Notes under the pieces: model-generated
The model's input: only the letters and a program-made list of their open reading frames with translations
Told to the model about the DNA's origin: nothing
Databases searched by the model: none
Position numbers and translations under genes: made by a program
Shown: positions 13,231 through 21,617 of the stretch, one piece after another
Layout: each line of letters begins with the position of its first letter
Numbering within the stretch: the stretch's first letter is position 1
NCBI RefSeq assembly: GCF_017753665.1
Contig: NZ_CP072524.1
Location: 62,001-126,000 of the forward strand
Length of the DNA: 64,000 nucleotides
Direction of reading: 5' to 3'
Origin: Neisseria sicca
Lineage (GTDB): Bacteria > Pseudomonadota > Gammaproteobacteria > Burkholderiales > Neisseriaceae

Positions 13231-13549
13231 GGCGGGTTCCTTATGGTTATTATTCCGGTCAGTATGTGTAACCAGAATAGTTTTCTACGTCTGCAATATA
13301 AAATAGTTGAAGACTAGATAATATGCTCCGAAAGGGGTTGCCGTAAAGAAAAAAGAAGGAAAAAGATAATACTTTTGATGCTAGTGGTTAGTTATTTTGG
13401 CTTATATGCACAGGCTTGGGCAGGGGAATATGTCGAATTGATATTTTCGGCATCGGAGAGCGATGTTTTTGCTTCGAGCACCAAGGCAGGTCGTCTGAAA
13501 AGAAAGCCTACATGCTTTTTACTGTGTGTCTATTTAAAATACCTGCTTT
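13231..13549. other. Region between modC and narG
   Basis: About 320 bp that should carry the narG promoter on the minus strand. A TATATT hexamer lies about 55 bp before the narG start, but no clear -35, FNR box or NarL heptamer cluster was recognised. A DUS copy at 13490-13503 faces the one inside the end of modC (13558-13567); together they could end modABC transcription. Confidence 0.45.
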
Positions 13550-14230
13550 TTAACCATTCAGACGACCGTTTTCCATATAAAGCACTTCATCTGCTAATGC
13601 GTTTGTATCGGCAGAATCGTGGCTGATGATGAGCATGGGTACTGATAATTCGCTTTGCAGCTCTCCTACCAGTTGGCGCATTTGTTGGCGCAGATCGGCA
13701 TCTAGGGCAGAGAACGGTTCATCCAATAGCAGCCATTTCGGACGGGTGATACAGGCACGGGCTAGGGCTGTACGCTGTTTCTGACCGCCGGAAATTTGGT
13801 GCGGATAATGGCCGGAGATATGTTGCAGCTGCATCCGTTCCAGCCACAGGAGTACCGATTCTGTAAGGTTACGGTTTGAAGGATTGTACCAGCCGTGTTG
13901 TAGTCCGAAAGCGATATTTTGTGCCACAGTCAGATGGGGGAATAGGGCGTAGTCTTGAAACATTAGCCCAACTTGCCGTTGTTGCGGCGGCAACCAGATT
14001 TTCTGTGCCGTATCGCCATAGATTTGCCCGTTAATGCGGACATATCCTTGTGCAGGAGGCAGAAGGCCGGCCAATAGTTGCAGGGTCAGACTTTTGCCGG
14101 AGCCGGATGGGCCGATAATGGCCAGCCGGCGGGCTTTGCTTCGACAGCAAACGTCTAAATTAAAACGTTTTTTGCCTGCAGCCACTTGTGCTTGTAAGGA
14201 GAAATCGAATATCCAGTCCGTATGGTTCAT
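13550..14230 (-). CDS. modC: Molybdate ABC transporter, ATP-binding protein lacking the TOBE domain
   Basis: ATPase that powers molybdate import through ModB. Walker A is GPSGSGKS (residues 40-47), the ABC signature SGGQKQR lies near residue 137, and Walker B is LLLDEPFSALD. At 226 residues it lacks the C-terminal molybdate-binding TOBE/Mop domain that makes E. coli ModC about 350 residues. A separate Mop protein is encoded at 23158. The start overlaps the modB stop (ATGA). A DUS lies inside the last codons and encodes part of the GRLNG end. Confidence 0.93.
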   Translation of the reverse strand: MNHTDWIFDFSLQAQVAAGKKRFNLDVCCRSKARRLAIIGPSGSGKSLTLQLLAGLLPPAQGYVRINGQIYGDTAQKIWLPPQQRQVGLMFQDYALFPHLTVAQNIAFGLQHGWYNPSNRNLTESVLLWLERMQLQHISGHYPHQISGGQKQRTALARACITRPKWLLLDEPFSALDADLRQQMRQLVGELQSELSVPMLIISHDSADTNALADEVLYMENGRLNG

Positions 14231-14898
14231 GTGCGATCCTTAGGTTTGGCTAAACGGGAAGTCGTCCATAAAACCGTAATGCAGACGGTAGAAATCAGCA
14301 GTACCAGTTGGTTGGCCAAGGAGTCGTTCCCCGCCTGAACAGCTTCATATACGGCAATGGAGAGAGTTTGGGTTTGACCAGGAATGCTACCGGCAATCAT
14401 TAGTGTGGCACCGAATTCGCCCAATGCTCGGGCAAACGCTAACAGAAGGCCGACCAGCAGGCCTCGCCAGGCCAAAGGGAGGGTAACGCGCAGGAAAACG
14501 GCACTTTCCGATAAACCCAGCACTCGGGCGGCTTGTTCCAATTGCGGGTTGACGCCTTCAAAGGCTGCACGGGCAGGTTTGAAAACCAAGGGAAAGGTAA
14601 CGACCATCGCAGCTAAGACCGCACCCTGCCAAGTAAAAATTAAGCGGATGTCGAAGGTATGGTTTAACCATTGTCCGATGGTGCCATTACGGCCGAACAA
14701 AACCAGCAGGTAGTAACCGAGTACAGTAGGCGGTAGCACCATGGGCAGGGTCAGGACTGTGTCGAGCAGGTCGCGGCCGGAGAAATTCCGCCTGGCAAGC
14801 AGAAATCCGACAGCAATGCCCAGCAGTAAATTGAGGAAAGTGGCCCAGAAGGCCACTTTTAACGATAGGCCGAGTGCCGGCCAAACATCTTGCCACAT
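14227..14898 (-). CDS. modB: Molybdate ABC transporter, permease
   Basis: Inner-membrane channel of the molybdate importer, 223 residues with about five or six hydrophobic segments. The EAA-type loop that docks onto ModC is visible (ALGEFGATLMIAGSIPGQTQT), which is characteristic of ModB/CysT-type permeases. It sits between modA (24 bp upstream) and modC (4-bp overlap) in an obvious modABC operon. Confidence 0.95.
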   Translation of the reverse strand: MWQDVWPALGLSLKVAFWATFLNLLLGIAVGFLLARRNFSGRDLLDTVLTLPMVLPPTVLGYYLLVLFGRNGTIGQWLNHTFDIRLIFTWQGAVLAAMVVTFPLVFKPARAAFEGVNPQLEQAARVLGLSESAVFLRVTLPLAWRGLLVGLLLAFARALGEFGATLMIAGSIPGQTQTLSIAVYEAVQAGNDSLANQLVLLISTVCITVLWTTSRLAKPKDRT

Positions 14899-14922
14899 AT
14901 TTCAGACTACATGAAAAAAGGT

Positions 14923-15675
14923 TTATGGGTGGCTAAAGCCGTATTTGTTTAATACTTGGCGGCCTTTTGGAGACAGTACAAAGTTGAGGAAACGTTGCGC
15001 TTCGGCTTTATCATTGCTGTCAGTGCTGACCGCAATCGGGTAGGAAACTGGAGTATCGAGCGGAATGGTGGCGGTAATACGCACTTTTTGGGGCATCAGC
15101 ACCGCATCAGTACGATATACAAAGCCTGCATCCACTTCTCCTCGAGCGACATAGTCAAGGGAGTGGCGAACGTTTTGAGTAGTGATGATTTTCGGCTGGA
15201 GGGCAGTAAACAGGCCAGCTTTTTCCAGAGCGGCTTTGGCATAACGCCCTACCGGTACGCTTTCCGGGTTGCTCAACGCGATACGGTTGATGGCGGGACG
15301 CTTGAGATCTTGTAGTGAGGACGCAGAAGTACGGCTGTTCTTTGGAACAATCAATACCAGGTCATTGCGCACAAAAGTACGGCGGGTAGAGGTATCCACT
15401 GCATTTTTTTCAGCGGCCATGTCCATGGTTTTTTGGTCGGCAAAGGCTACCACGTCTACCGGTGCACCTTGCAGCAGTTGTTGCAGTAAGACACCTGATC
15501 CGGCGGTGTTCAGTTTTACATCTACATCGGGATGTTGGTGTTTGTATTGAGCAGCAATTTCTTGAAACGCATCTTTTAGGCTGGCAGCGGCGGAAACAGT
15601 TATATCTTTAGCTTGCAATGGCAAGGCAGCCAGCATCAAAGTAGCTAGAGCAGTTAAGCGGGACAGGTGGTTCAT
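14923..15675 (-). CDS. modA: Molybdate ABC transporter, substrate-binding protein
   Basis: Periplasmic binding protein for molybdate, 250 residues. The start at 15675 gives a proper signal peptide (MNHLSRLTALATLMLAALPLQA) and has AAAGGATC 5 bp upstream; a longer frame upstream lacks homology. The mature protein begins KDITVSAAASLKDAF, with the ASLK oxyanion-binding loop typical of ModA. It also has NTAGSGVLLQQ and the late FVYRTDA motif. First gene of modABC. Confidence 0.94.
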   Translation of the reverse strand: MNHLSRLTALATLMLAALPLQAKDITVSAAASLKDAFQEIAAQYKHQHPDVDVKLNTAGSGVLLQQLLQGAPVDVVAFADQKTMDMAAEKNAVDTSTRRTFVRNDLVLIVPKNSRTSASSLQDLKRPAINRIALSNPESVPVGRYAKAALEKAGLFTALQPKIITTQNVRHSLDYVARGEVDAGFVYRTDAVLMPQKVRITATIPLDTPVSYPIAVSTDSNDKAEAQRFLNFVLSPKGRQVLNKYGFSHP

Positions 15676-15897
15676 GTCGTGATCCTTTAATCGAAAAAGA
15701 AAAGGTAGATGAAAATAGCAGGAACTGAGATGTGCAGCCATTGGTAGAAGGAATTAAACGGTAATATACTACTAAAGTTGTAGTTATAATGGATGCATTG
15801 CTAAATAATTTGGATATTAAAAACCGCCGTAGCCTGTAAGTGGACAGACAAGGGCGGTAAGGATGGTTGGATGTTGATGTTTGGAGGTTGCTATAAA
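15676..15897. other. Spacer between moaE and modA
   Basis: About 220 bp with no gene. It should hold the modABC promoter on the minus strand. TATTAC and TATAAT-like words occur around 15763-15790, but no ModE-type palindrome was recognised. No DUS hairpin ends the moa operon here. Confidence 0.4.
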
Positions 15898-16335
15898 TTA
15901 TTCTGACGGCAACCCTTCAGGATTGGCCAGCCAGGCAGATGCCTGACCATCACTATAGAATTCCTGTTTCCAAATCGGCACTTCGGCTTTGATGGTGTCA
16001 ATAATGAAACGGCAGGCGGCAAAAGCGGCATCGCGATGTCCGGCGGTAACACCTACCCAGACTGCCATATCGCCTACTTCCAAGCGGCCGTAACGATGGA
16101 CGCAAACAGCATCTTCGATAGCAAAACGCTGTTTGGCTTGTGCCAATACAGCTTCTCCTTGTTTGCATGCCAATGCTTCGTAAGTGCTGTATACCAAATA
16201 ATCCACCCGGCTGCCGTCGTTTTGACGGCGTACCCAGCCTTCAAAGCAGGTGAAGGCACCGCATTGCTCGTTGTCGAGCATGCGCCGGCGTAAGACTGCA
16301 GCGTCTATGGCTTGTTCAGTTAGATCAAAAAACAT
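15898..16335 (-). CDS. moaE: Molybdopterin synthase, catalytic subunit
   Basis: Large subunit of molybdopterin synthase; it transfers sulfur from MoaD thiocarboxylate to cyclic pyranopterin monophosphate. It has 145 residues. Family motifs are CGAFTCFEGWVR near residue 28, VCVHRYGRLEVGDMAVWVGV in the middle, and VPIWKQEF with the catalytic lysine. I start at ATG 16335. GGAGG, inside the last codons of moaD, is its ribosome binding site, 4-6 bp upstream, which couples the two genes. Confidence 0.94.
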   Translation of the reverse strand: MFFDLTEQAIDAAVLRRRMLDNEQCGAFTCFEGWVRRQNDGSRVDYLVYSTYEALACKQGEAVLAQAKQRFAIEDAVCVHRYGRLEVGDMAVWVGVTAGHRDAAFAACRFIIDTIKAEVPIWKQEFYSDGQASAWLANPEGLPSE

Positions 16336-16336
16336 T

Positions 16337-16597
16337 TCAACCTCCAGCAATGGGTGGAATAAAGGCAACGGTATCGCCGGTTTGCAGGGGTTGCTGCCAA
16401 GGGCAAAAGGCGTGGTTGACTGCGGCGCGCAAGCGGTTTTGCGGTAAATCCCAATCATACTCGGCAGCCAGCTCGGCATAGAGGGCGGCAACATCGGTGG
16501 CATGGGTAAGCCTGATTTCCTGTTCTTTACCACTTTGTTCGCGTAAGGCGGCAAAGTAGAGGACGGTGATGCGCATCGGCTCAACGGTTGAAGTCAT
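16337..16597 (-). CDS. moaD: Molybdopterin synthase, sulfur-carrier subunit
   Basis: An 86-residue ubiquitin-like protein ending in the essential Gly-Gly (IPPIAGG) that is adenylylated and thiocarboxylated to carry sulfur. I start at ATG 16597 (MTSTVEPMRITVLYFAAL) because GGAGG lies 6 bp upstream. The internal Met at 16576 starts nearer the family core but has no ribosome binding site. The start overlaps the end of moaC by 17 bp and the stop nearly touches moaE, indicating tight translational coupling. Confidence 0.92.
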   Translation of the reverse strand: MTSTVEPMRITVLYFAALREQSGKEQEIRLTHATDVAALYAELAAEYDWDLPQNRLRAAVNHAFCPWQQPLQTGDTVAFIPPIAGG

Positions 16598-17054
16598 GTT
16601 TGCCTCCGGACTTGTGAACCAGGCGTATTTGTTCAATGCGGATATCGTGACTTAGTGCCTTGGTCATATCGTAAACGGTGAGTGCCGCCACAGATACTGC
16701 GGTCAGTGCTTCCATTTCCACCCCCGTTTTGTGAGATACCGCTACTTCGGCTTGGATATGCAGGCGGTATTCATCATCTTCATAGTTCAAGGCGAGCTTG
16801 CAGCGTTCCAACATCATTGGGTGACACAACGGAATGAGCTGGGAGGTATTTTTAGCAGCCATGATGCCGGCCAGACGAGCTACTTCGCTCACTGTGCCTT
16901 TGGCGGTTTGGCCATTGGCTGCTTGGATTTGGGCATACACATCCGGTGGGAAAACCACCCAGCCCTCGGCTACGGCTACGCGGCGGGTGGTCACTTTTTC
17001 GCCGACATCTACCATACGGCTTCGGCTGTGTTCGTCTAAATGAGTCAGGGACAT
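16581..17054 (-). CDS. moaC: Cyclic pyranopterin monophosphate synthase
   Basis: Second enzyme of molybdenum cofactor synthesis: it converts the MoaA product into cyclic pyranopterin monophosphate. 157 residues. Signatures are MVDVGEK, KGTVSEVARLAGIMAAKNTS, LIPLCHP and EVAVSHKTGVEMEALTA. GGAG lies 7 bp before the ATG at 17054. Part of the moeA-moaA-mobA-moaC-moaD-moaE run. Confidence 0.96.
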   Translation of the reverse strand: MSLTHLDEHSRSRMVDVGEKVTTRRVAVAEGWVVFPPDVYAQIQAANGQTAKGTVSEVARLAGIMAAKNTSQLIPLCHPMMLERCKLALNYEDDEYRLHIQAEVAVSHKTGVEMEALTAVSVAALTVYDMTKALSHDIRIEQIRLVHKSGGKHDFNR

Positions 17055-17100
17055 TAAATACTCCGTTTTGAGATGGCTTTATTCGGTCAGGCAATTTATT

Positions 17101-17733
17101 TCAGACGACCCCAGGCAGTGTTTTGGCAGCTGCCACGGCGTGTTCGAAATCGGCAGGTGTGTTGAAATTGGATACCGCTTGCCAGGTATCAGGCATAACG
17201 ATGGTTTGACAAAGCTGTGTATCCAGCCAAGCGGTTACTTTGCGTTTGCCTTGTGCCAGATAAGTTTGCAAATCGTGCCGCACGGCTACCGGCCAATGCG
17301 ACATTAAGGGATGGGGACGGCCGCTGTCGGCATCTGCCAGCAGGGTAATACCCTGTTGCCAAGCAGGTTGATGCGAGCCTTCGGTCAGTAGTTTGATTAC
17401 TACTTCGGGGTGTAGGAGGGTGTCGCAGGCCAGTACATAAATTCCGGTTGCACCTTGCCGGTGTGCTTGTTGCAGTGCCGGCAGAATGGCGGCCAGCGGT
17501 CCCTGTCGTTCGGGGAGAGCGTCATTAAGATAATAAGCACGCCCTGTGTCAGGATAAATCTGACCGGCGGCTGCTAGCCAAACAGGACGGTTAGGATGGG
17601 TTTGTTGAATCAGCTTATGTATCAGGGAAACGCCATCGAATGGAAGTAAGGCTTTAGGCGTACCCATACGGCTGCTGAGACCACCACATAAAATCAATAA
17701 CGGCTCATTACGGGTAGCGGTTACGCCAGCCAT
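17101..17733 (-). CDS. mobA: Molybdenum cofactor guanylyltransferase
   Basis: Adds GMP to Mo-molybdopterin to make the MGD cofactor needed by NarG. 210 residues. The nucleotide-binding motif ILCGGLSSRMGTPKALLPFDG lies near the N terminus, and VLACDTLLHP provides the metal-binding aspartate. I start at ATG 17733, just past the moaA stop, with GGTGG as ribosome binding site; a frame start 12 bp upstream is possible. The stop codon TGA lies inside a DUS (GGTCGTCTGAAA, 17099-17110). Confidence 0.93.
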   Translation of the reverse strand: MAGVTATRNEPLLILCGGLSSRMGTPKALLPFDGVSLIHKLIQQTHPNRPVWLAAAGQIYPDTGRAYYLNDALPERQGPLAAILPALQQAHRQGATGIYVLACDTLLHPEVVIKLLTEGSHQPAWQQGITLLADADSGRPHPLMSHWPVAVRHDLQTYLAQGKRKVTAWLDTQLCQTIVMPDTWQAVSNFNTPADFEHAVAAAKTLPGVV

Positions 17734-17734
17734 T

Positions 17735-18712
17735 TCAACCACCAATCATGGATAGGTCACGGATCAGGCCGAATTTGCGGTCGTGCAGGAAGTGGTGCTC
17801 CGGTTTTTCCGCCATCAGTTCGTGCAAGTGCTTCTGCAGACCGGCTTGGTCGCCGCTGCTAAGCCATGGGCGCAAATCATAAGCGATACCGCCGAATAGA
17901 CACAAGTGCATTTTACCTTGCGCAGTGACTCTCAGCCGGTTGCAACTTTGGCAGAAATCTTTGCTGTAAGGTGCGATAAAGCCTATGCCGCCGGCGAAAT
18001 CGCGGTGGCGGTATTCCCGTGCCGGACCGGCATGTGCCGAACGCGGTACCAATTGCCAGCCTTCTGCTTGCAGGCCTGTTTCTATGGTAGCGGCAGAAAA
18101 ATGTTGTTTGCCGAAAAAGGCAGTGTTGTCTCGCGTTTGCATCAGCTCGATAAAGCGTAAGGTAACCGGACGGTGGCGGACGAAATCCAGCGCATCGGCC
18201 AAGGTGCGGGACATATAACGGCGCAGTAATAAAGTGTTGACTTTGATGTCGTAAAAACCCTGCTCTAAGATGCCGTCCAAAGCACGAATAATGTTGTTGC
18301 ATTCACGCTTTCCGGTAATTTGATAAAACACTTCCGGATCGAAGCTGTCAATACTGATGTTCAGTTTGTCGATGCCGGCGGCGCGGTATAGCGGAAACAG
18401 TTTTGCCAGTTTAAAGGCATTGGTGGTAAGGGCTACGCTTTCGATTTGCGGTTGGGCACGGCAAATGGCAATGATATCTGCTAAATCACGCCGCAGTGTC
18501 GGCTCGCCTCCGGTTAAGCGGATTTTTCGGGTTCCGCTGCGTGCGAAGGTTTGAGCCAGGGTTTCGATTTCAGGTAATGTCAATTCATCGGGTTTGGCTT
18601 TGCCAATATAGCCGTCAGGCAGGCAATACGTACAGCGATAGTTGCATAAGTCGGTTACCGACAGACGCAGGTAGGTTAGCCGACGGTTAAAAGAATCGGT
18701 TAACGCGCTCAT
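17735..18712 (-). CDS. moaA: GTP 3',8-cyclase
   Basis: Radical SAM enzyme of the first step of molybdenum cofactor synthesis. 325 residues. The N-terminal CxxxCxxC motif is C23-NYR-C27-TY-C30; GEPTLRRDL follows. The second cluster is held by CQSCNRLRVTAQGKMHLC near the C terminus, and the chain ends in the conserved Gly-Gly (MIGG). The start overlaps the moeA stop (ATGA). Confidence 0.97.
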   Translation of the reverse strand: MSALTDSFNRRLTYLRLSVTDLCNYRCTYCLPDGYIGKAKPDELTLPEIETLAQTFARSGTRKIRLTGGEPTLRRDLADIIAICRAQPQIESVALTTNAFKLAKLFPLYRAAGIDKLNISIDSFDPEVFYQITGKRECNNIIRALDGILEQGFYDIKVNTLLLRRYMSRTLADALDFVRHRPVTLRFIELMQTRDNTAFFGKQHFSAATIETGLQAEGWQLVPRSAHAGPAREYRHRDFAGGIGFIAPYSKDFCQSCNRLRVTAQGKMHLCLFGGIAYDLRPWLSSGDQAGLQKHLHELMAEKPEHHFLHDRKFGLIRDLSMIGG

Positions 18713-19935
18713 AGAAAAGCCTCTGTAAATGGTTGGATAGTAACGGTAGCGCCGGCAGGTAGGTTACCTGCCTCGGCAGGTAGGATAATGTAGCCATTGG
18801 CACGGCTGACACCCCATACACGGTGGGAATCCTGTTCGCCGGCGGGGGAAGCTTCCCATGTGCCGTCGGCAGTTTGTGTCAATACGGCACGCTGGATGTC
18901 CATACGACCAGGAGATTTTTTTACTTGCTGAGATAATACGGCCTGCAAACGGAAAGGTTGGGGAATGTCTTGTGCCCCACATAACTGCCAGAGTGCGGCT
19001 TTCAAAAACAAGTCGAAACCTACATAGCCGGAAACGGGATTGCCGGGCAGACCGAAATACCAAGTTTTCAACATTTGACCGAATACAAACGGTTTGCCCG
19101 GTTTGATGGCGACTTTATAGTGATGGATAGCTCCCAGGCGATTGACTGCTTCACGCATATAATCGTAATCGCCTACCGATACGCCGCCAGAAGTAATCAC
19201 TACGTCAGCCATACATGAAGCTTCGTTCAATGTATGCAGCACGCTTTCCAAATCGTCGGCAGCTTGTCCCAAATCCAAAACTTCCACCGGCATGGCAGCC
19301 AAGCGTGCCATTAAGGTGTGGCGATTGCTGTCGTAAACTTGCCCATTGTCGGTGGCAGGCGTGCCGGGTTCGTTAAGTTCGTCGCCCGTAGACAGCACGG
19401 CTACTTTGATTTTGCGGTAAACCGGTACTTGTCCGATACCAATAGCAGCCAACAGCATCACGTCTGCAGGGCGGAGGATACGGCCGGCGGTAAGCACTGT
19501 ATCGCCGGCTGCCACTTCCTCGCCGCCGTAGCGGATATTGGCACCAACGGCTACGTCTTGGGTAAGGATAATGGCGTTGCCTTCGGTTTTAGTGTTTTCT
19601 TGCAATACTACGCAGGTACTGCCGGGTGGAACCACAGCCCCGGTCATGATACGGATGCAGCCGTCTTTGGGCAGGTCGCCGGCGAAAGGTTTACCTGCGG
19701 CAGATTCGCCTACTATCTGCCAACAGCTTCCGGCGGCAGCATCAGACGGTAGGGCGTAGCCGTCCATGGCGGAAATGTTGGTAGCGGGAATGTTTAGGGC
19801 GGACACCATGTCCTCGGCTAAAACGCGCCCTATGCTTTGGGCAACAGGAATATGCTCGATTTCAGGCAGACGTGGTGTGCGGGTGATGTGTTCATGAATC
19901 AGGGTTTGCAGTTCGCTGACGGATGTAAGTGCCAT
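18709..19935 (-). CDS. moeA: Molybdopterin molybdenumtransferase
   Basis: Inserts molybdate into adenylylated molybdopterin, releasing AMP. 408 residues, normal length. Motifs are NISAMDGYAL near residue 55, the MPT-binding VLSTGDEL, VVITSGGVSVGDYD and KPGKPFVFG, and the late GLPGNPVS. GGAGA lies 8 bp before ATG 19935. It heads the six-gene cofactor operon; a 240-bp gap with a DUS terminator separates it from narK2. Confidence 0.97.
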   Translation of the reverse strand: MALTSVSELQTLIHEHITRTPRLPEIEHIPVAQSIGRVLAEDMVSALNIPATNISAMDGYALPSDAAAGSCWQIVGESAAGKPFAGDLPKDGCIRIMTGAVVPPGSTCVVLQENTKTEGNAIILTQDVAVGANIRYGGEEVAAGDTVLTAGRILRPADVMLLAAIGIGQVPVYRKIKVAVLSTGDELNEPGTPATDNGQVYDSNRHTLMARLAAMPVEVLDLGQAADDLESVLHTLNEASCMADVVITSGGVSVGDYDYMREAVNRLGAIHHYKVAIKPGKPFVFGQMLKTWYFGLPGNPVSGYVGFDLFLKAALWQLCGAQDIPQPFRLQAVLSQQVKKSPGRMDIQRAVLTQTADGTWEASPAGEQDSHRVWGVSRANGYIILPAEAGNLPAGATVTIQPFTEAFL

Positions 19936-20124
19936 GGTGTGTGTCTCCTGTGCTGCAAGTTGTCTTCCAGTAATTTAACTGTTTGGAAATTTGTGGGATA
20001 GGGGATACTGGTTGAATATCCGTCATGGTAAAGCAGTAAAAATCAGATTTGAATGCATACAAAGCATTTGGCAGTGGTCAAAAGACATAGTTGGATTAAT
20101 ACTTTAGAATTAGTAATGATAAAG

Positions 20125-20156
20125 ACAGGTCGTCTGAAAGCTTTCAGACGGCCTGT
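20125..20156. terminator. DUS hairpin between narK2 and moeA
   Basis: ACAGGTCGTCTGAAAG is followed directly by CTTTCAGACGGCCTGT. One arm carries the mucosa form (GGTCGTC) and the other the classical AG-DUS form (GGCCGTC), so the stem has a G-T pair at one position. It lies just after the narK2 stop. Confidence 0.8.
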
Positions 20157-20174
20157 GTACTTAGTGTTCGGACA

Positions 20175-21557
20175 TCAGCATTTGGCTTCAGCGCCTTTAC
20201 GGGTGTAATACCACCAGTTAAGTGCCGCACAAATTGCATAGAATATGATAAAGCCAATCAGGGCGGCATTTACACCACCGGTTAGGTCGATGGATGTGCC
20301 GTAGCTTTTCGGAATGAAGAAGCCGCCATAGGCTGCAAAGGCGGCAGTAAAGCCGATTACGGCTGCGCCTTCTTTGGTAGCATCCAAACGGGCTTGCTCT
20401 TCACTGACTTTGCCTTCTTCGGCAAATTTTTGGTGCATATTAAGGAAAATTACCGGTACCTGCATAAAGGTAGAACCATTACCAATTCCGGTGAGTGTAA
20501 ATAGAGCCAGGAAGCAGGCAAAGAAGCCCCAGAAGTTGCCGCCTTCACCATTGTTGGGAAGGAAGAAAATTACGCCGCATACCGCCACAATCATGCCGAT
20601 GAAAACAAATTGGGTAATCAGTGCGCCGCTTTTGATTTTGTCAGAGATCCAGCCGCCGAATGGGCGGGCCAAAGCACCGACCAAAGGGCCGAGGAAGGCA
20701 TATTTTACAGGATCAATCCCGGTAAACTGACTCTTGATCAGCAAGGGGAAGCCTGCGGCAAAACCGATGAAGGAGCCGAAAGTGCCCAAATAAAGGATGC
20801 ACATAATCCAGTTATGCTTGCGGCTGAAAATCACGGCCTGGTCTTTGAAGCTGGCTTTGGCGGAAGCCAAATCGTTCATGCCAAACCAAGCGGCTAGGGT
20901 GGAAAGAATAATGAAAGGCACCCAGATAAAGCCGGCGTTTTGTAACCAAATTTGTTTGGTTACATCGCCTTTCGTCCAAGTTTGCGGCTCTCCACCAAGG
21001 GCTCCGAAGACACCTGCAGTAATAATGAGCGGTACGACAAACTGTACGGCAGATACCCCCAGATTGCCCAAGCCTGCATTCAGGCCGAGAGCAGTGCCTT
21101 TTTCGGCTTTGGGGAAAAAGAAACTGATATTGGACATGCTGGAGGAGAAGTTGCCGCCGCCGAAGCCGCACAGGAGCGCCAGTACCATCATGGTAATGTA
21201 GCTGGTGTTCGGGTTTTGAACGGCAAAACCCAAGCCGATAGCCGGCAGCAGCAGGCTGGCGGTAGAGATGGCCGTCCATTTGCGGCCGCCGAATATGGGC
21301 ACCATGAAAGAATAGAAGATACGCAAGGTCGCCCCGGATAAGGCGGGCAGGGCGGCCAGCCAGAAGAGCTGGTTTTCGCTGTATTTGAAGCCGATATTGG
21401 GCAGGTTGACTACCGCCACGCTCCATACTTGCCAGATAGCGAAGGCAAGGAGGAGGGCAGGGATAGAAATCCACAAATTGCGGGTGGCAATTTTTTTACC
21501 TGTTTGCTGCCAGAAGGTTTTATCTTCCGGCTGCCAATGTTCGATAAGATGAGACAT
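20175..21557 (-). CDS. narK2: NarK2-type nitrate/nitrite transporter
   Basis: Major facilitator of the nitrate-nitrite porter family, 460 residues with about 12 hydrophobic segments. It resembles E. coli NarK, a nitrate/nitrite antiporter: FWQQTGKKIATRNLWISI at the N terminus, the nitrate signature GFGGGNFSSSMSNISFFFP and a second glycine-rich signature GIGNGSTFMQVPV. AGGAG lies 8 bp upstream of the ATG. It follows narK1 by 60 bp. The '1' and '2' names are assigned by similarity to other paired transporters. Confidence 0.92.
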   Translation of the reverse strand: MSHLIEHWQPEDKTFWQQTGKKIATRNLWISIPALLLAFAIWQVWSVAVVNLPNIGFKYSENQLFWLAALPALSGATLRIFYSFMVPIFGGRKWTAISTASLLLPAIGLGFAVQNPNTSYITMMVLALLCGFGGGNFSSSMSNISFFFPKAEKGTALGLNAGLGNLGVSAVQFVVPLIITAGVFGALGGEPQTWTKGDVTKQIWLQNAGFIWVPFIILSTLAAWFGMNDLASAKASFKDQAVIFSRKHNWIMCILYLGTFGSFIGFAAGFPLLIKSQFTGIDPVKYAFLGPLVGALARPFGGWISDKIKSGALITQFVFIGMIVAVCGVIFFLPNNGEGGNFWGFFACFLALFTLTGIGNGSTFMQVPVIFLNMHQKFAEEGKVSEEQARLDATKEGAAVIGFTAAFAAYGGFFIPKSYGTSIDLTGGVNAALIGFIIFYAICAALNWWYYTRKGAEAKC

Positions 21558-21584
21558 AAAAAGGGCTCCTTCTGATAGGTGTTG

Positions 21585-21609
21585 GGTCGTCTGAAAATTT
21601 TCAGACGAA
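21585..21609. terminator. DUS hairpin between narK1 and narK2
   Basis: GTCGTCTGAAAA abuts TTTTCAGACGAAC, a DUS inverted repeat 10 bp past the narK1 stop. The outermost pairs are imperfect, so it may only attenuate transcription into narK2. Confidence 0.6.
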
Positions 21610-21617
21610 CTACAGAT

